A stretch of 64,000 nt of DNA from Pseudomonadota bacterium (GTDB taxonomy: Bacteria > Pseudomonadota > Gammaproteobacteria > Burkholderiales > Burkholderiaceae_C): the NCBI GenBank assembly GCA_021848345.1, contig JAJZUV010000001.1, positions 248,001 through 312,000 on the forward strand, given 5' to 3'. The notes below the pieces were generated by a model. It was given only the letters and a program-made list of their open reading frames with translations. It had not been told where the DNA came from and did not search any database. Below are positions 12,368 to 23,588 of the stretch, in pieces. A program made the position numbers and the translations under genes. Numbering within the stretch: the stretch's first letter is position 1; every line of letters begins with the position of its first letter.

Positions 12368-12585
12368 TCCGAGCTATCATGGGAACGCTTTCGATAGAAA
12401 ACGAGAATATTGATTTCGGGCCGGTGTTTGACCCTGCTGAGGCTACGGGAATTCCCGGATTTGCAAAGGACCCGCTCGCCGACTGAGCAGAATCAGGGCG
12501 TGGGGGCTTGATTCGCCTAGAATCGGCAACACATTGAAGGGAATGACGCGCAGCGTCGGTCCCCGCGGGGCTTGAGGAGTCTGTC

Positions 12586-14487
<1,902 letters not shown>

Positions 14488-14506
14488 TCCGGAGCGGCGG
14501 ATCCCC

Positions 14507-15379
14507 TTGGCCGAGCGCACGTCGAAGCTCGACGCGCCCGGCCTGCCCCCCGCGAGGGTGTGGCAGGCCGGGCGTTTCGCATTGGAGCTTCGGCGCACGC
14601 TGCTCATGGGCATCGTCAACCTGACGCCCGATTCCTTTTCCGACGGCGGCCGGCACGCCGGCCCCGACGCCGCGCTGGCCCATGCCCGGCGCCTGCTGGA
14701 CGAGGGCGCCGACCTGCTGGACCTGGGCGCCGAGTCGACGCGCCCGGGCGCCGTGCCGGTGGACGACGACGAGGAGTGGCGCCGCCTGCAGCCGGTGCTG
14801 CGCGAGCTGGTGAGCTGGCAGGTGCCGCTGTCGGTGGACACCTACCATCCGCGCACCATGCGAGCGGCCCTGGAACTGGGGGTCGACGTGATCAACGACA
14901 TCCGCGCGCTGCGCGCGCCGGGCGCGCTGGAGGCGCTGGCCCACAGCCCGGCCGCCGGGGCCTGCCTGATGCACATGCAGGGCGAGCCGTCGACCATGCA
15001 GCAGGCTCCGCATTACGACGATGTGACCGCAGAGGTGCTGGACTTCCTCGGCCGGCGCGTGCGGGTGTTGCGCGAGGCCGGCGTGGCGCTGGAGCGCCTT
15101 TGCGTCGATCCGGGCTTCGGCTTCGGCAAGACGCGCGAGCACAATCTGCGACTGGCGCGGGATCTGCCGCGCCTGCGCGAGCTCGGCTGCGCGGTGCTGG
15201 TGGGGGTGTCGCGCAAGTCCATGCTGGCCGCCACCTCGAGCCAGGCGCCCCACGAGCGCGTGGCCGCCAGCCTGGGGGCGGCGCTGGCCTGCGTGGCCGC
15301 CGGCGCGCACGTGGTGCGGGTGCACGACGTGGCCGCCACGCGTGACGCGGTACGTACCTTCGAGGCGATGCGCGCCTGA
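14507..15379 (+). CDS. folP: Dihydropteroate synthase
   Basis: Condenses 6-hydroxymethyl-dihydropterin pyrophosphate with p-aminobenzoate to make dihydropteroate for folate, the target of sulfonamides. About 290 residues form a TIM barrel. Motifs seen are [16 protein letters not shown] (pterin/diphosphate loop), [43 protein letters not shown] and the final VRVHDV. No ATG precedes the conserved core until the one inside LLMGIVN. I prefer the TTG at 14507, with GTG at 14558 (WQAGRF...) as an alternative closer to family starts. The coding sequence begins 19 bases after ftsH and leads into glmM. Function is certain, start is not. Confidence 0.93.
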   Translation: MAERTSKLDAPGLPPARVWQAGRFALELRRTLLMGIVNLTPDSFSDGGRHAGPDAALAHARRLLDEGADLLDLGAESTRPGAVPVDDDEEWRRLQPVLRELVSWQVPLSVDTYHPRTMRAALELGVDVINDIRALRAPGALEALAHSPAAGACLMHMQGEPSTMQQAPHYDDVTAEVLDFLGRRVRVLREAGVALERLCVDPGFGFGKTREHNLRLARDLPRLRELGCAVLVGVSRKSMLAATSSQAPHERVAASLGAALACVAAGAHVVRVHDVAATRDAVRTFEAMRA

Positions 15380-15428
15380 GTCTGCGCGCGCGCATCGTTC
15401 ATCCACAGTCCTTACGGGAGCGGCGATC

Positions 15429-16754
15429 TTGGGCAGCAGGAAATACTTCGGCACCGACGGGGTGCGCGGGCGCGTGGGCACGGCGCCGATCGTTCCGGAA
15501 TTCGGTCTGCGCCTGGGCCATGCGGCCGGGCGGGTGCTGCGGGCGAAGGGTGCCAGGCGGCCGACGGTCCTGATCGGCAAGGACACGCGCATCTCCGGCT
15601 ACATGCTGGAGGCGGCGCTGGAGTGCGGCTTCGCCGCCGCCGGCTGCGACGTCGTGCTGGTGGGGCCGCTGCCCACGCCCGGCGTGGCCTACCTGACGCG
15701 CGCGCTGCGCCTGGACCTGGGCGTGGTGGTCAGCGCCTCCCACAACCCCTACGCGGACAACGGCATCAAGTTCTTCTCCGCCGACGGCAGCAAGCTGCCC
15801 GACAGCTGGGAGCTGGAGGTGGAGGCCGAATTGCCGCGCGCCGAGGGCTGCGTGCCCTCCGAGCAACTGGGCAAGGCGCGGCGCCTGGACGACGCCGCCG
15901 GACGCTACATCGAGTTCTGCAAGAGCACCTTTCCCAACGACCGCACGCTCAAGGGCCTGCGCCTGGTGGTCGACTGCGCGCATGGCGCGGCCTACCACAT
16001 CGCGCCCTCGGTGTTCCACGAGCTGGGCGCCGACGTCGTGGCCATCGGCGCGCAGCCCGACGGGTTCAACATCAACCAGGGCGTGGGCGCCACCGCGCCG
16101 CAGGCGCTGATCGCGGCGGTACGCGAACACCGCGCCGACTACGGCATCGCGCTGGACGGCGACGCCGACCGGCTGCAACTGGTCGATGCCAGCGGCCGGC
16201 TGTTCAACGGCGACGAGCTGCTGTACCTGCTGGCCATGGACCGCCGGCCGCCCGGCGTGGTGGGTACCTTGATGACCAACCTCGCGGTGGAGCAGGCGCT
16301 GGCGGCGCAGGGCATGGAGTTCGTGCGCGCCGCGGTGGGAGACCGCTACGTGCTGGAGGAGTTGCTGGCGCGCGACTGGAAGCTCGGCGGCGAGGGTTCC
16401 GGGCACATGCTGCTGCTGGACCGCCACACCACCGGCGACGGCATCGTCGCGGCCTTGCAGATGCTCGAACTGGTGGTGCGCAGCGGACGCTCGCTGGCCG
16501 AACAGCTGGCCAGCCTGCGCCTGCTGCCCCAGACCCTGCTGAACCTGCGCATGCGCGACGGGCTGGACTGGAAGACCCACGCCGGACTGGCGCAGGCCAG
16601 CAGCCAGGTACGCTCCGAACTGGGCGACCAGGGGCGACTGCTGGTGCGCGCCAGCGGCACCGAGCCGGTCCTGCGCATCATGGTCGAGCATCCCGATCCC
16701 GGATTCGGCAAGGCCTGCGCGCAACGCCTGGGCGATGCGCTGCAGCAGGATTGA
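15429..16754 (+). CDS. glmM: Phosphoglucosamine mutase
   Basis: Converts glucosamine-6-phosphate to glucosamine-1-phosphate for peptidoglycan and lipopolysaccharide precursors. It is 441 residues with the four-domain alpha-D-phosphohexomutase fold. The N-terminus [14 protein letters not shown] is family-typical. The phosphorylated serine is Ser104 in SASHNP. The Mg2+ loop is DGDADR (243-248). The sugar-specificity loop GEGSGH and the C-terminal phosphate loop [14 protein letters not shown] are both present. The start is TTG at 15429 with a GGGAGCGG ribosome site upstream. It closes the ftsH-folP-glmM operon; pstS follows after 122 bases with its own control region. Confidence 0.97.
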   Translation: MGSRKYFGTDGVRGRVGTAPIVPEFGLRLGHAAGRVLRAKGARRPTVLIGKDTRISGYMLEAALECGFAAAGCDVVLVGPLPTPGVAYLTRALRLDLGVVVSASHNPYADNGIKFFSADGSKLPDSWELEVEAELPRAEGCVPSEQLGKARRLDDAAGRYIEFCKSTFPNDRTLKGLRLVVDCAHGAAYHIAPSVFHELGADVVAIGAQPDGFNINQGVGATAPQALIAAVREHRADYGIALDGDADRLQLVDASGRLFNGDELLYLLAMDRRPPGVVGTLMTNLAVEQALAAQGMEFVRAAVGDRYVLEELLARDWKLGGEGSGHMLLLDRHTTGDGIVAALQMLELVVRSGRSLAEQLASLRLLPQTLLNLRMRDGLDWKTHAGLAQASSQVRSELGDQGRLLVRASGTEPVLRIMVEHPDPGFGKACAQRLGDALQQD

Positions 16755-16778
16755 GGCTTCCGGCGGGGCGCGAGCGCG

Positions 16779-16822
16779 ACACTTCTGGGTCGTTCACCAA
16801 AGTGTCATAATTCAAGTATCCA
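16779..16822 (+). promoter_or_regulatory. Candidate Pho box upstream of pstS
   Basis: PhoB sites are direct 7-bp repeats like CTGTCAT spaced 11 bp apart. Here CGTTCAC (16791-16797) and GTGTCAT (16802-16808) lie exactly 11 bp apart, with a weaker ACTTCT-like copy another 11 bp upstream and CAAGTAT downstream. The last unit, TGTCATAA, is near consensus. The position about 70 bases before the pstS start fits activation by PhoB. A short hairpin (CACCAG/CTGGTG, 16836-16854) precedes the ribosome site. Confidence 0.5.
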
Positions 16823-16876
16823 ATGAGCGTCCAGACACCAGCCCCTGACTGGTGCATGACCTCAGGAGAAACTTGC

Positions 16877-17959
16877 ATGTCGATCAATACGACCCGCCGC
16901 CAACAGCTCAAGCTGGCTCTCGCCACCGCGGGCCTGGTGGTCGCCACCTCCGTGGCTCCGATGGCCGCCCACGCTGCCGACGTGACCCTGCTGGAGACCG
17001 GCTCCACGCTGCTGTACCCGCTGTTCAACCTGTGGGTGCCCGACTACACCAAGGCCCACCCGGGCGTGCGCATCACCACCCAGGGCACCGGCAGCGGCAC
17101 CGGCATCGCGCAAGCGATCTCCGGCGTGGCCCAGATCGGCGCTTCCGACGCGTACATGAGCGACGGCCAGATCAAGCAGAACCCCAGCATCCTGAACATC
17201 CCCCTGGCGATCTCGGCGCAGACCGTGAACTTCAACGTTCCGGGCCTGAACAAGGATCACCTGAAGCTCGACGGCCCGGTGCTCGCCGGCATCTACAGCG
17301 GCGCGATCAAGAACTGGGACGACGCCGCCATCAAGGCGCTGAACCCCGGCGTGAAGCTGCCGAACCACACCATCGTGCCGATCCACCGCACCGATGGCAG
17401 CGGCGACACCTTCATTTTCAGCCAGTACCTGTCCTTCTCCGACAGCAAGTGGAACGGCAGCGTGGGCTACGGCACCACGATCAGCTGGCCGGCGGTGCAG
17501 GGCGGCGTGGGCGCCAACGGCAACCCCGGCATGGTGCAGGCCTGCCAGCAGACCCCGTACTCGATCGCCTACATCGGCGTGAGCTTCCATGAGCAGGTCG
17601 CCAAGGCCGGCCTGGGTACCGCGATGCTGAAGAACCGCGCCGGCAAGTTCCTGCTGCCGACGCCCAAGACCGTCAGCGCCGCCGCCGACGGGCTGATCGC
17701 CAAGACCCCGGCCGACGAGCGCCTGAGCCTGGTGTTCGCCCCGGGTGCCGAGTCCTACCCCATCATCAACTACGAATACGCGATCGTCAACGCCAAGCAG
17801 GCCAACCCCGAGCAGGCCAAGGCGATCAAGGAATTCCTGGGCTGGGCGGTGGAAAGCGACGGCGGCAATGCCTCCAAGTACCTGGAAGCGGTGCGCTTCA
17901 TCGCGCTGCCGAAGCACATCCAGGAGCTGAGCAAGGCCCAGATCGCGAAGATCCAGTAA
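16877..17959 (+). CDS. pstS: Periplasmic phosphate-binding protein PstS
   Basis: Binds inorganic phosphate in the periplasm and delivers it to the PstCAB importer. It is 360 residues with a cleavable signal peptide (about 1-33, cleavage after AHA). The phosphate-binding motifs are LLETGSTLLYPLF near the mature N-terminus, TGSGTGIAQ, and HRTDGSGDTFIFSQYL. The signal peptide carries TTRRQQLK, somewhat like a twin-arginine motif though lacking the usual Phe; export could be Sec or Tat. The start has an AGGAGA ribosome site (16864-16869). Two hairpins follow the gene before pstC, which would let pstS message accumulate above that of the membrane genes. Confidence 0.96.
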   Translation: MSINTTRRQQLKLALATAGLVVATSVAPMAAHAADVTLLETGSTLLYPLFNLWVPDYTKAHPGVRITTQGTGSGTGIAQAISGVAQIGASDAYMSDGQIKQNPSILNIPLAISAQTVNFNVPGLNKDHLKLDGPVLAGIYSGAIKNWDDAAIKALNPGVKLPNHTIVPIHRTDGSGDTFIFSQYLSFSDSKWNGSVGYGTTISWPAVQGGVGANGNPGMVQACQQTPYSIAYIGVSFHEQVAKAGLGTAMLKNRAGKFLLPTPKTVSAAADGLIAKTPADERLSLVFAPGAESYPIINYEYAIVNAKQANPEQAKAIKEFLGWAVESDGGNASKYLEAVRFIALPKHIQELSKAQIAKIQ

Positions 17960-17970
17960 TCGGCATCACC

Positions 17971-18025
17971 GCACGCGCCCCGCGGCGCGTGCAACGCGCG
18001 TTCGGCACCCTCGAGGGTGCCGAAC
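17971..18025 (+). promoter_or_regulatory. Twin RNA hairpins between pstS and pstC
   Basis: Two perfect inverted repeats lie in tandem. GCACGCGCC/GGCGCGTGC (17971-17979 with 17984-17992) has a 4-base loop. Then comes a 26-bp uninterrupted palindrome at 18000-18025 (arms GTTCGGCACCCTC and GAGGGTGCCGAAC). Neither has a U-tract, so they are more likely RNA-stabilising or partial-termination elements that set the pstS-to-pstC ratio than a full terminator. Confidence 0.7.
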
Positions 18026-18068
18026 GTGTTCCCGAAGTTCGCAACCCGAGCCCCAGGTGTAAGCAAGC

Positions 18069-19022
18069 ATGAAATGGTTTCAACGCGGACTGCAGGCGAC
18101 TTCGGCGCTGATCCCGCTGGGTCTGATCGCCCTGTTCGTGTTCCTCACCGCCTACTCCTGGCCGGCCATCCGCTTCAACGGCTTCGGCTTCCTGTTCTCC
18201 AACACCTGGAGCCTGGGCAACCTGTACGGTGATCCGGTGCACGTGAACGGAGCGCTGGTGCCTCCGGGCGCGCATTACGGCATCTGGGTGTTCATCGTCG
18301 GCACGCTGGCCAGTTCCGCGCTCGCGCTGCTGCTGGCGGTTCCGGTGGGCATCGGCGTGGCCCTGTACCTGGTGGAATACGCGCCGCACCGGCTCAGCGG
18401 TGCCTTCGCGCAGATCGTCGAACTGCTGGCCATGGTGCCCAGCGTGGTCTACGGCCTGTGGGGTTTCGAGATCCTCGCCCCGTTGACCCTGAAGTACCTC
18501 GCGCCGGCCATTTCCTCCGCCGTTCCCTTCCTGTCCTTCTTCTCCACGCCGGCCAGCAGCGGCTTCGGCCTGTTCACCGCCAGCCTGGTGCTGGCGCTGA
18601 TGGTGCTGCCGGTGATCGCCAGCACCCTCATCGAGGCCCTGCGCCGGGTGCCGCGCGAGCTGCGCGAGTCCTGCTTCGCGCTCGGCGCCACCCGCGCCGA
18701 GGTGCAGCGCCGCGCGCTGCTGCCGGCGGTGCGCACGCCGCTGATCGGCGCCGTGATCCTGGCCCTGGGGCGCGCCCTGGGCGAGACCATGGCGGTGCTG
18801 ATGGTCAGCGGCGGAGCCTTGAACTACCTGCCCGGTTCCCTGTTCAGCCCGATCACCAGCATGGCCGCGTTCATCGCCTCGCAGCTCGACAGCGCCCTGC
18901 AGGACACCAGCGGCATGGCGGTTCGTTCGCTGGCCGAAATCGCCCTCGTCCTTCTCATCATCGCGGTCATCGTCAATGTCATCGCTCGCATCCTCACGCG
19001 ACGTGTTGCAGTCGCCGGCTGA
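18069..19022 (+). CDS. pstC: Phosphate ABC transporter permease PstC
   Basis: One of the two inner-membrane channel subunits of the PstSCAB phosphate importer. It is 317 residues with about six membrane segments, the first at residues 11-31 (SALIPLGLIALFVFLTAYSW). The binding-protein-dependent transport domain includes the EAA-like coupling loop LRESCFALGATRAEVQRRALLPAVRTPL. GRALGETMAVLMVSGG is the PstC/PstA family signature. The gene follows the twin hairpins, and its end overlaps the pstA start by 47 bases if the ATG at 18976 is used. Confidence 0.96.
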   Translation: MKWFQRGLQATSALIPLGLIALFVFLTAYSWPAIRFNGFGFLFSNTWSLGNLYGDPVHVNGALVPPGAHYGIWVFIVGTLASSALALLLAVPVGIGVALYLVEYAPHRLSGAFAQIVELLAMVPSVVYGLWGFEILAPLTLKYLAPAISSAVPFLSFFSTPASSGFGLFTASLVLALMVLPVIASTLIEALRRVPRELRESCFALGATRAEVQRRALLPAVRTPLIGAVILALGRALGETMAVLMVSGGALNYLPGSLFSPITSMAAFIASQLDSALQDTSGMAVRSLAEIALVLLIIAVIVNVIARILTRRVAVAG

Positions 19023-19863
19023 GTCCGTGCTGCGCGTATCGCGCCGGCGCCGCGTCGACGCGGTGCTGTTCGGCATTTTCTGCGCCATCTCCTTCGTGCT
19101 GGTGGTCGTGCCGCTGGCCGACATTCTGTGGACCGTGCTGTCGCGCGGCGCCAGGGCGCTGAACCTGACGGTGTTCACCCAGGTCACCAACGGCATCAGC
19201 GGCGGCCTGCTCAACGCCATCGAGGGCACGCTGGTGCTGAGCGCGGGAGCGATCCTGATCGCCGCCCCGGTGGGGGTGATCACCGGCATCTACCTGGCCG
19301 AGTACGGCGAGGGTGCCTGGGGTCGCTCGGTGCGCTTCCTGGCCGACGTGCTCACCGGAGTTCCGTCCATCGTGCTGGGGTACTTCAGCTACGTCACGCT
19401 GGTCGAGGGCCTGGGCTGGCAGTTCTCGGCGCTGGCCGGCGCGCTGACCCTGGCGCTGATGATCGTTCCCTACATCGCGCGCTTCACCGAACTGGCCATG
19501 CGCCAGAACCCGGCCAGCCTGCGCGAGGCGGGCTACGCGCTGGGCTGCAAGGAGCACCAGGTGGTGTTCAAGATCCTGCTGCCGGCGGCGCGCTCGGGCG
19601 TGATCACCGGGGTGCTGCTGTCGCTGGCCATCTCGGTGGGCGAGACCGCGCCGCTGATCTACACCGCGGGCTGGTCGAACTACCTGTGGAACGGCCAGCT
19701 CACCCGCGAGCCCATCGGCTACCTCACGTACGTGATCTGGAGTTTCATCAACCAGCCCTTCGCCTCGGCGCATGCGCTGGCCTACGCGGCCGCCTTCCTC
19801 GTGATCGCCGTGGTGCTGGTGATCAACATCGCCACCCGCATCTTCCTGCGCAAGCGCCTGTGA
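18976..19863 (+). CDS. pstA: Phosphate ABC transporter permease PstA
   Basis: Second channel subunit of the phosphate importer, 295 residues with about six membrane segments. The coupling loop is [34 protein letters not shown]. The signature [13 protein letters not shown] matches PstA. The ATG at 18976 would overlap pstC by 47 bases. A GTG at 19027, four bases past the pstC stop, gives a start [15 protein letters not shown] and is a realistic alternative. Neither has a strong ribosome site, so coupled translation from pstC is likely. pstB follows 23 bases downstream. Confidence 0.94.
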   Translation: MSSLASSRDVLQSPAESVLRVSRRRRVDAVLFGIFCAISFVLVVVPLADILWTVLSRGARALNLTVFTQVTNGISGGLLNAIEGTLVLSAGAILIAAPVGVITGIYLAEYGEGAWGRSVRFLADVLTGVPSIVLGYFSYVTLVEGLGWQFSALAGALTLALMIVPYIARFTELAMRQNPASLREAGYALGCKEHQVVFKILLPAARSGVITGVLLSLAISVGETAPLIYTAGWSNYLWNGQLTREPIGYLTYVIWSFINQPFASAHALAYAAAFLVIAVVLVINIATRIFLRKRL

Positions 19864-19886
19864 ACCTCGCCCTCCGAGAACCGACG

Positions 19887-20675
19887 ATGAATCAACCGGC
19901 AACCGAGCCGACCGCGCCGAGCAAGCCGCGCGTGTCGGTGCGCAATGTCAATTTCTACTACGGCAAGTACCGCGCGATCAAGGACGTGAGCCTGGACATC
20001 GCGGACCGGCAGGTCACCGCCTTCATCGGGCCGTCGGGCTGCGGCAAGTCCACGCTGCTGCGCATCTTCAACCGCATGTTCGAGCTGTACCCCGACCAGC
20101 GCGCCGAGGGCGAGGTGCTGTTCGACGGCCGCAACATCCTGGCCAAGACCGAAGACGTGTCGCTGCTGCGCGCGCGCGTGGGCATGGTGTTCCAGAAGCC
20201 CACGCCGTTCCCGATGTCCATTTTCGAGAACATCGCCTTCGGCATCCGTCTGTACGAGAAGCTGCCGCGCGCCGACATGGAGGAACGCGTGAACTGGGCG
20301 CTGACCAAGACGGCGCTGTGGGACGAGGTCAAGGACAAGCTGCACCAGAGCGGGCTGAGCCTGTCGGGCGGGCAGCAACAGCGCCTGTGCATCGCGCGCG
20401 CCATCGCCATCCGTCCCGAGGTGCTGCTGCTCGACGAGCCGACCTCGGCGCTGGACCCGATTTCCACCGGCAAGATCGAGGAGCTGGTCACCGAGCTCAA
20501 GAGCGACTACACGGTGGCCATCGTGACCCACAACATGCAGCAGGCCGCGCGCGTGTCCGACTACACGGCCTACATGTACCTCGGCGAGCTCATCGAGTTC
20601 GGCGATACCAACCAGATCTTCCTGAAGCCGCGCAAGCAGCAGACCGAGGATTACATCACCGGCCGTTTCGGCTGA
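19887..20675 (+). CDS. pstB: Phosphate ABC transporter ATP-binding protein PstB
   Basis: ATPase that powers phosphate import and, with PhoU, signals phosphate status to PhoR. It is 262 residues. Walker A is GPSGCGKST (about 53-61), the Q-loop is [12 protein letters not shown], the signature is [15 protein letters not shown], and Walker B is [13 protein letters not shown] followed by the switch His in IVTHNM. The [10 protein letters not shown] stretch is specific to PstB. The start [18 protein letters not shown] is preceded by a short ribosome site. It is translated with pstA upstream and phoU 22 bases downstream. Confidence 0.97.
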   Translation: MNQPATEPTAPSKPRVSVRNVNFYYGKYRAIKDVSLDIADRQVTAFIGPSGCGKSTLLRIFNRMFELYPDQRAEGEVLFDGRNILAKTEDVSLLRARVGMVFQKPTPFPMSIFENIAFGIRLYEKLPRADMEERVNWALTKTALWDEVKDKLHQSGLSLSGGQQQRLCIARAIAIRPEVLLLDEPTSALDPISTGKIEELVTELKSDYTVAIVTHNMQQAARVSDYTAYMYLGELIEFGDTNQIFLKPRKQQTEDYITGRFG

Positions 20676-20697
20676 ACGCGTGCCAGGAGATCCAGCC

Positions 20698-21399
20698 ATG
20701 GACAAGCACCTTTCCACCCAGTTCGACGCCGAGATCAGCGCCATCACCACCCGCGTGCTGGAGATGGGCGGCCTGGTGGAGTCGCAGATCGCGCAGGCCG
20801 TGTACGCGCTGCGCCATTTCGACGCCGAAGCGGCGCGCGGCGTGATGCTCAACGAGAAGCGGGTCAACCAGCTCGAGGTGGAGATCGACGCCGACGTGGC
20901 GCAGATCATCGCCAAGCGCCAGCCCACCGCGCGCGACCTGCGCCTGATGCTGGCCATCTCCAAGACCATCACCAACCTCGAGCGCGTGGGCGACGAGGCC
21001 GATCGCATCGCGCGCATGGCGCGCGACCTGGTCGAGGCCGGCGCCAACCTGAGCATTTCCTTCAACGAGATCATCCGCGAATCCGATCTCGCGGTGGCGC
21101 AGATCCGCAAGGCGCTGGACGCCTTCGCGCGCCTGGACGAGCGCGCGGCGGTGGACATCGTCACCGCCGACAGCGCCATCGACGCCGAGTTCGATTCCTT
21201 CATGCGCAAGCTCATCACCTACGTGATGGAGGACCCCCGCAACATCTCGGCCAGCCTGGACATGGTGTTCATCGCCAAGGCCATCGAGCGCATCGGCGAC
21301 CACGCCAAGAACATCGCCGAGTTCGTCATCTACGTGGTGCGCGGCACCGACGTACGCCACAACAAGGAAGCCTTCAACGAGGTGGCGGGAACCCTCTGA
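20698..21399 (+). CDS. phoU: Phosphate signalling protein PhoU
   Basis: Cytoplasmic regulator that links PstB activity to inhibition of PhoR when phosphate is plentiful. It is 233 residues built of two repeated three-helix PhoU domains. The metal-binding motifs E/DXXXD appear as ERVGDEADRI in the first half and ERIGDHAKNI in the second. The start ATG at 20698 has an AGGAGA ribosome site at 20685-20690; a GTG at 20680 is less likely. It sits between pstB and phoB, the standard order, so the sensor, transporter and regulator are made together. Confidence 0.96.
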   Translation: MDKHLSTQFDAEISAITTRVLEMGGLVESQIAQAVYALRHFDAEAARGVMLNEKRVNQLEVEIDADVAQIIAKRQPTARDLRLMLAISKTITNLERVGDEADRIARMARDLVEAGANLSISFNEIIRESDLAVAQIRKALDAFARLDERAAVDIVTADSAIDAEFDSFMRKLITYVMEDPRNISASLDMVFIAKAIERIGDHAKNIAEFVIYVVRGTDVRHNKEAFNEVAGTL

Positions 21400-21448
21400 A
21401 CCTCAACGCGCGCGCCGAGGGAGGGAGGCGCGAGCCCGAGTCCGATCC

Positions 21449-22171
21449 ATGCCCAGCAACATCCTGATTGTCGAAGACGAGCCCGCGATCGCAGAACTTC
21501 TCGCGGTGAACCTGCGCCACGCCGGGCATTGCCCCATCGTGGCGGGAAGCGCAGAGGAGGCCCTGCGCCTGATCCGCGACGTGCTGCCGGACGTGATGCT
21601 GGTGGACTGGATGCTGCCGGGCATGTCCGGCGTGGCCCTGCTGCGCGAGCTGCGCCAGGGCGCGCGCACCCGCGCCATCCCGATGATCCTGCTGACCGCG
21701 CGCAGCGAGGAGACCGACACCATCGCCGGGCTGGACGCAGGCGCGGACGACTACATCACCAAGCCCTTCTCGCCCAAGGAACTGCTGGCGCGCATCCGCG
21801 CGGTGCTGCGCCGGCGTTCGCCGCAGCTCACCGACGAGCCTGTGCGCGCCGGGGCGCTTGCCGTCGACCCGGGCACCCGTCGGGTGACCTATACCGCGGG
21901 GGACGGCGCGGAGAAGGAACTGCGCCTGGGGCCCACCGAGTTCAAGCTGCTGCATTTCATGATGACCCACCCGGAGCGCGTGCACAGTCGGGGCGCTCTG
22001 CTCGACAAGGTGTGGGGCGACCACGTGTTCATCGAGGAACGCACCGTGGACGTGCACATCAAGCGTCTGCGCGAGGCGCTGGCCCCGGCGAACTGCGCGG
22101 AGCTGGTCGAGACGGTGCGCGGAGCCGGATACCGGTTCACGCAGCGCCAGGGCGCCACCACAGCCGGCTGA
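21449..22171 (+). CDS. phoB: Phosphate-regulon response regulator PhoB
   Basis: OmpR-family response regulator that binds Pho boxes when phosphorylated. It is 240 residues. The receiver domain (1-120) has the acidic pocket EDEP near the start and phospho-acceptor Asp53 in VMLVDWMLPG, plus the conserved Lys in ITKPFSPKEL. The C-terminal winged helix (about 135-235) has the DNA-recognition helix region ERTVDVHIKRLREAL. DWMLPG with the tryptophan is characteristic of PhoB. phoR follows after 16 bases. Targets in this window probably include pstS, ppk1/ppx and the OlsB-like gene. Confidence 0.97.
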   Translation: MPSNILIVEDEPAIAELLAVNLRHAGHCPIVAGSAEEALRLIRDVLPDVMLVDWMLPGMSGVALLRELRQGARTRAIPMILLTARSEETDTIAGLDAGADDYITKPFSPKELLARIRAVLRRRSPQLTDEPVRAGALAVDPGTRRVTYTAGDGAEKELRLGPTEFKLLHFMMTHPERVHSRGALLDKVWGDHVFIEERTVDVHIKRLREALAPANCAELVETVRGAGYRFTQRQGATTAG

Positions 22172-22187
22172 GCCCGCGGCTGCTCCC

Positions 22188-23540
22188 ATGCGTTCCCTGA
22201 TCATTCGCCTGGCCGGCATCGTGGCCGTGATGGCGCTGGCCGGAGCGCTGGCCGCGCATTGGCTGGGCGAGACGGCCGGCCTGGCGCTGGCCTGCGCGAT
22301 CGCGCTGGGGGTGGTCGGCTTCGACACCCTTGCCCGCGCCCGGCTGCTGAACTGGCTGCGCTTTCCCCAGCGCGACAGCATTCCGGCCTCGATCGGAGCT
22401 TGGGGCGAGGTGTTCTATCGCAGCGCGCGCCAGCTGCGCCTGTGGCAAAGCCGTGTGCAGCGCGAGGAGAACAAGCTCGCGCGGTTCATCGAAGCCTTGC
22501 AGGCGTCGCCCAACGGCGTGATGCTGATCGATGCGCAAGGGCAGATCGACTGGTGCAACGCCACCGCGGCCGGGCATTTCGGGCTCGACCCGCGACGCGA
22601 CATGCGCCAGCATGCGGTGCACCTGATCCGCAATCCGGAGTTCGTCGCCTATCTGGCCGGGCGCCAGTTCGCCGAACCCTTGCTGATGCGCCGCAGCGGC
22701 AGCCAGGGCACCCTGCTGCTGAGCGTGCAGGTGATTCCCTACGGCGACGGCGACCGCCTGCTGCTGTCGCGCGACGTCACCCAGATCGAGCGCACCGAGG
22801 CGATGCGCCGCGACTTCGTGGCCAACGTCTCGCACGAGATCAAGACACCCCTGACCGTGATCGCGGGCTTCGTCGAGACCCTGCGCAACCTGGATCTTTC
22901 CGCCGAGGAGCGCGAGCGCATGCTGGTGCTGATGCAGCAGCAAAGCGACCGCATGCGCCACCTGGTGGAGGACCTGCTGACCCTGGCGCACCTGGAAGGC
23001 GATCCGCACCAGCCTTCCGAGGAATTGCTGGACATGCCCAACATGGTGGCGCGCCTGGCCGCCGACGCGCGCGCGCTGTCGGGCGGGCGCCATCGCATCG
23101 AGGCCGAGGCCGACCTGAGCAAGCTGCGCGGCGCCGGCGGCGAACTCTCCAGCGCCTTCGGCAACCTGGTGAGCAACGCCGTGCGCTACACGCCCGAGGG
23201 TGGACTCATCCAGATCCGCTGGCGGGTGCTCGACACGGGCCTGGGCGATGCGGTGGGCGAGTTCAGCGTCACCGACGACGGCATCGGCATCGCCGCCGAG
23301 CACATCCCACGCCTGACCGAGCGCTTCTACCGCGTGGATCGCGGGCGTTCGCGCGAGTCGGGGGGCACCGGACTGGGCCTGGCCATCGTCAAGCATGCGC
23401 TGCTGCGCCACCAGGCGGAACTGCGCATTTCCAGCCAGCTGGGCGAGGGCAGCACCTTCAGCGCCCGCTTCCCGGCGCAGCGCGTGGTGCTCGCGCAGCC
23501 GGTGGCGCCGCAGGAGCCGGCCGTCGAGCACGGCGCCTGA
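22188..23540 (+). CDS. phoR: Phosphate-regulon sensor histidine kinase PhoR
   Basis: Membrane-anchored sensor kinase for PhoB, 450 residues. Two N-terminal hydrophobic segments (about 3-25 and 30-50) have almost no periplasmic loop, as in all PhoR proteins. A PAS domain (about 95-200) follows. The dimerisation/phospho-acceptor helix has His216 in VANVSHEIKTPLT. The ATP-binding boxes are N (GNLVSNAVRYTPEGG), G1 (VTDDGIGIAAEHI) and G2 (SGGTGLGLAIVKHAL). Lack of a sensing loop fits sensing through PstSCAB-PhoU rather than by direct ligand binding. Confidence 0.96.
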   Translation: MRSLIIRLAGIVAVMALAGALAAHWLGETAGLALACAIALGVVGFDTLARARLLNWLRFPQRDSIPASIGAWGEVFYRSARQLRLWQSRVQREENKLARFIEALQASPNGVMLIDAQGQIDWCNATAAGHFGLDPRRDMRQHAVHLIRNPEFVAYLAGRQFAEPLLMRRSGSQGTLLLSVQVIPYGDGDRLLLSRDVTQIERTEAMRRDFVANVSHEIKTPLTVIAGFVETLRNLDLSAEERERMLVLMQQQSDRMRHLVEDLLTLAHLEGDPHQPSEELLDMPNMVARLAADARALSGGRHRIEAEADLSKLRGAGGELSSAFGNLVSNAVRYTPEGGLIQIRWRVLDTGLGDAVGEFSVTDDGIGIAAEHIPRLTERFYRVDRGRSRESGGTGLGLAIVKHALLRHQAELRISSQLGEGSTFSARFPAQRVVLAQPVAPQEPAVEHGA

Positions 23541-23588
23541 TCGCGCCGTGCGCGGACGGGGCGGCGGCCGCCCGGGCCTTGTCCGGCC

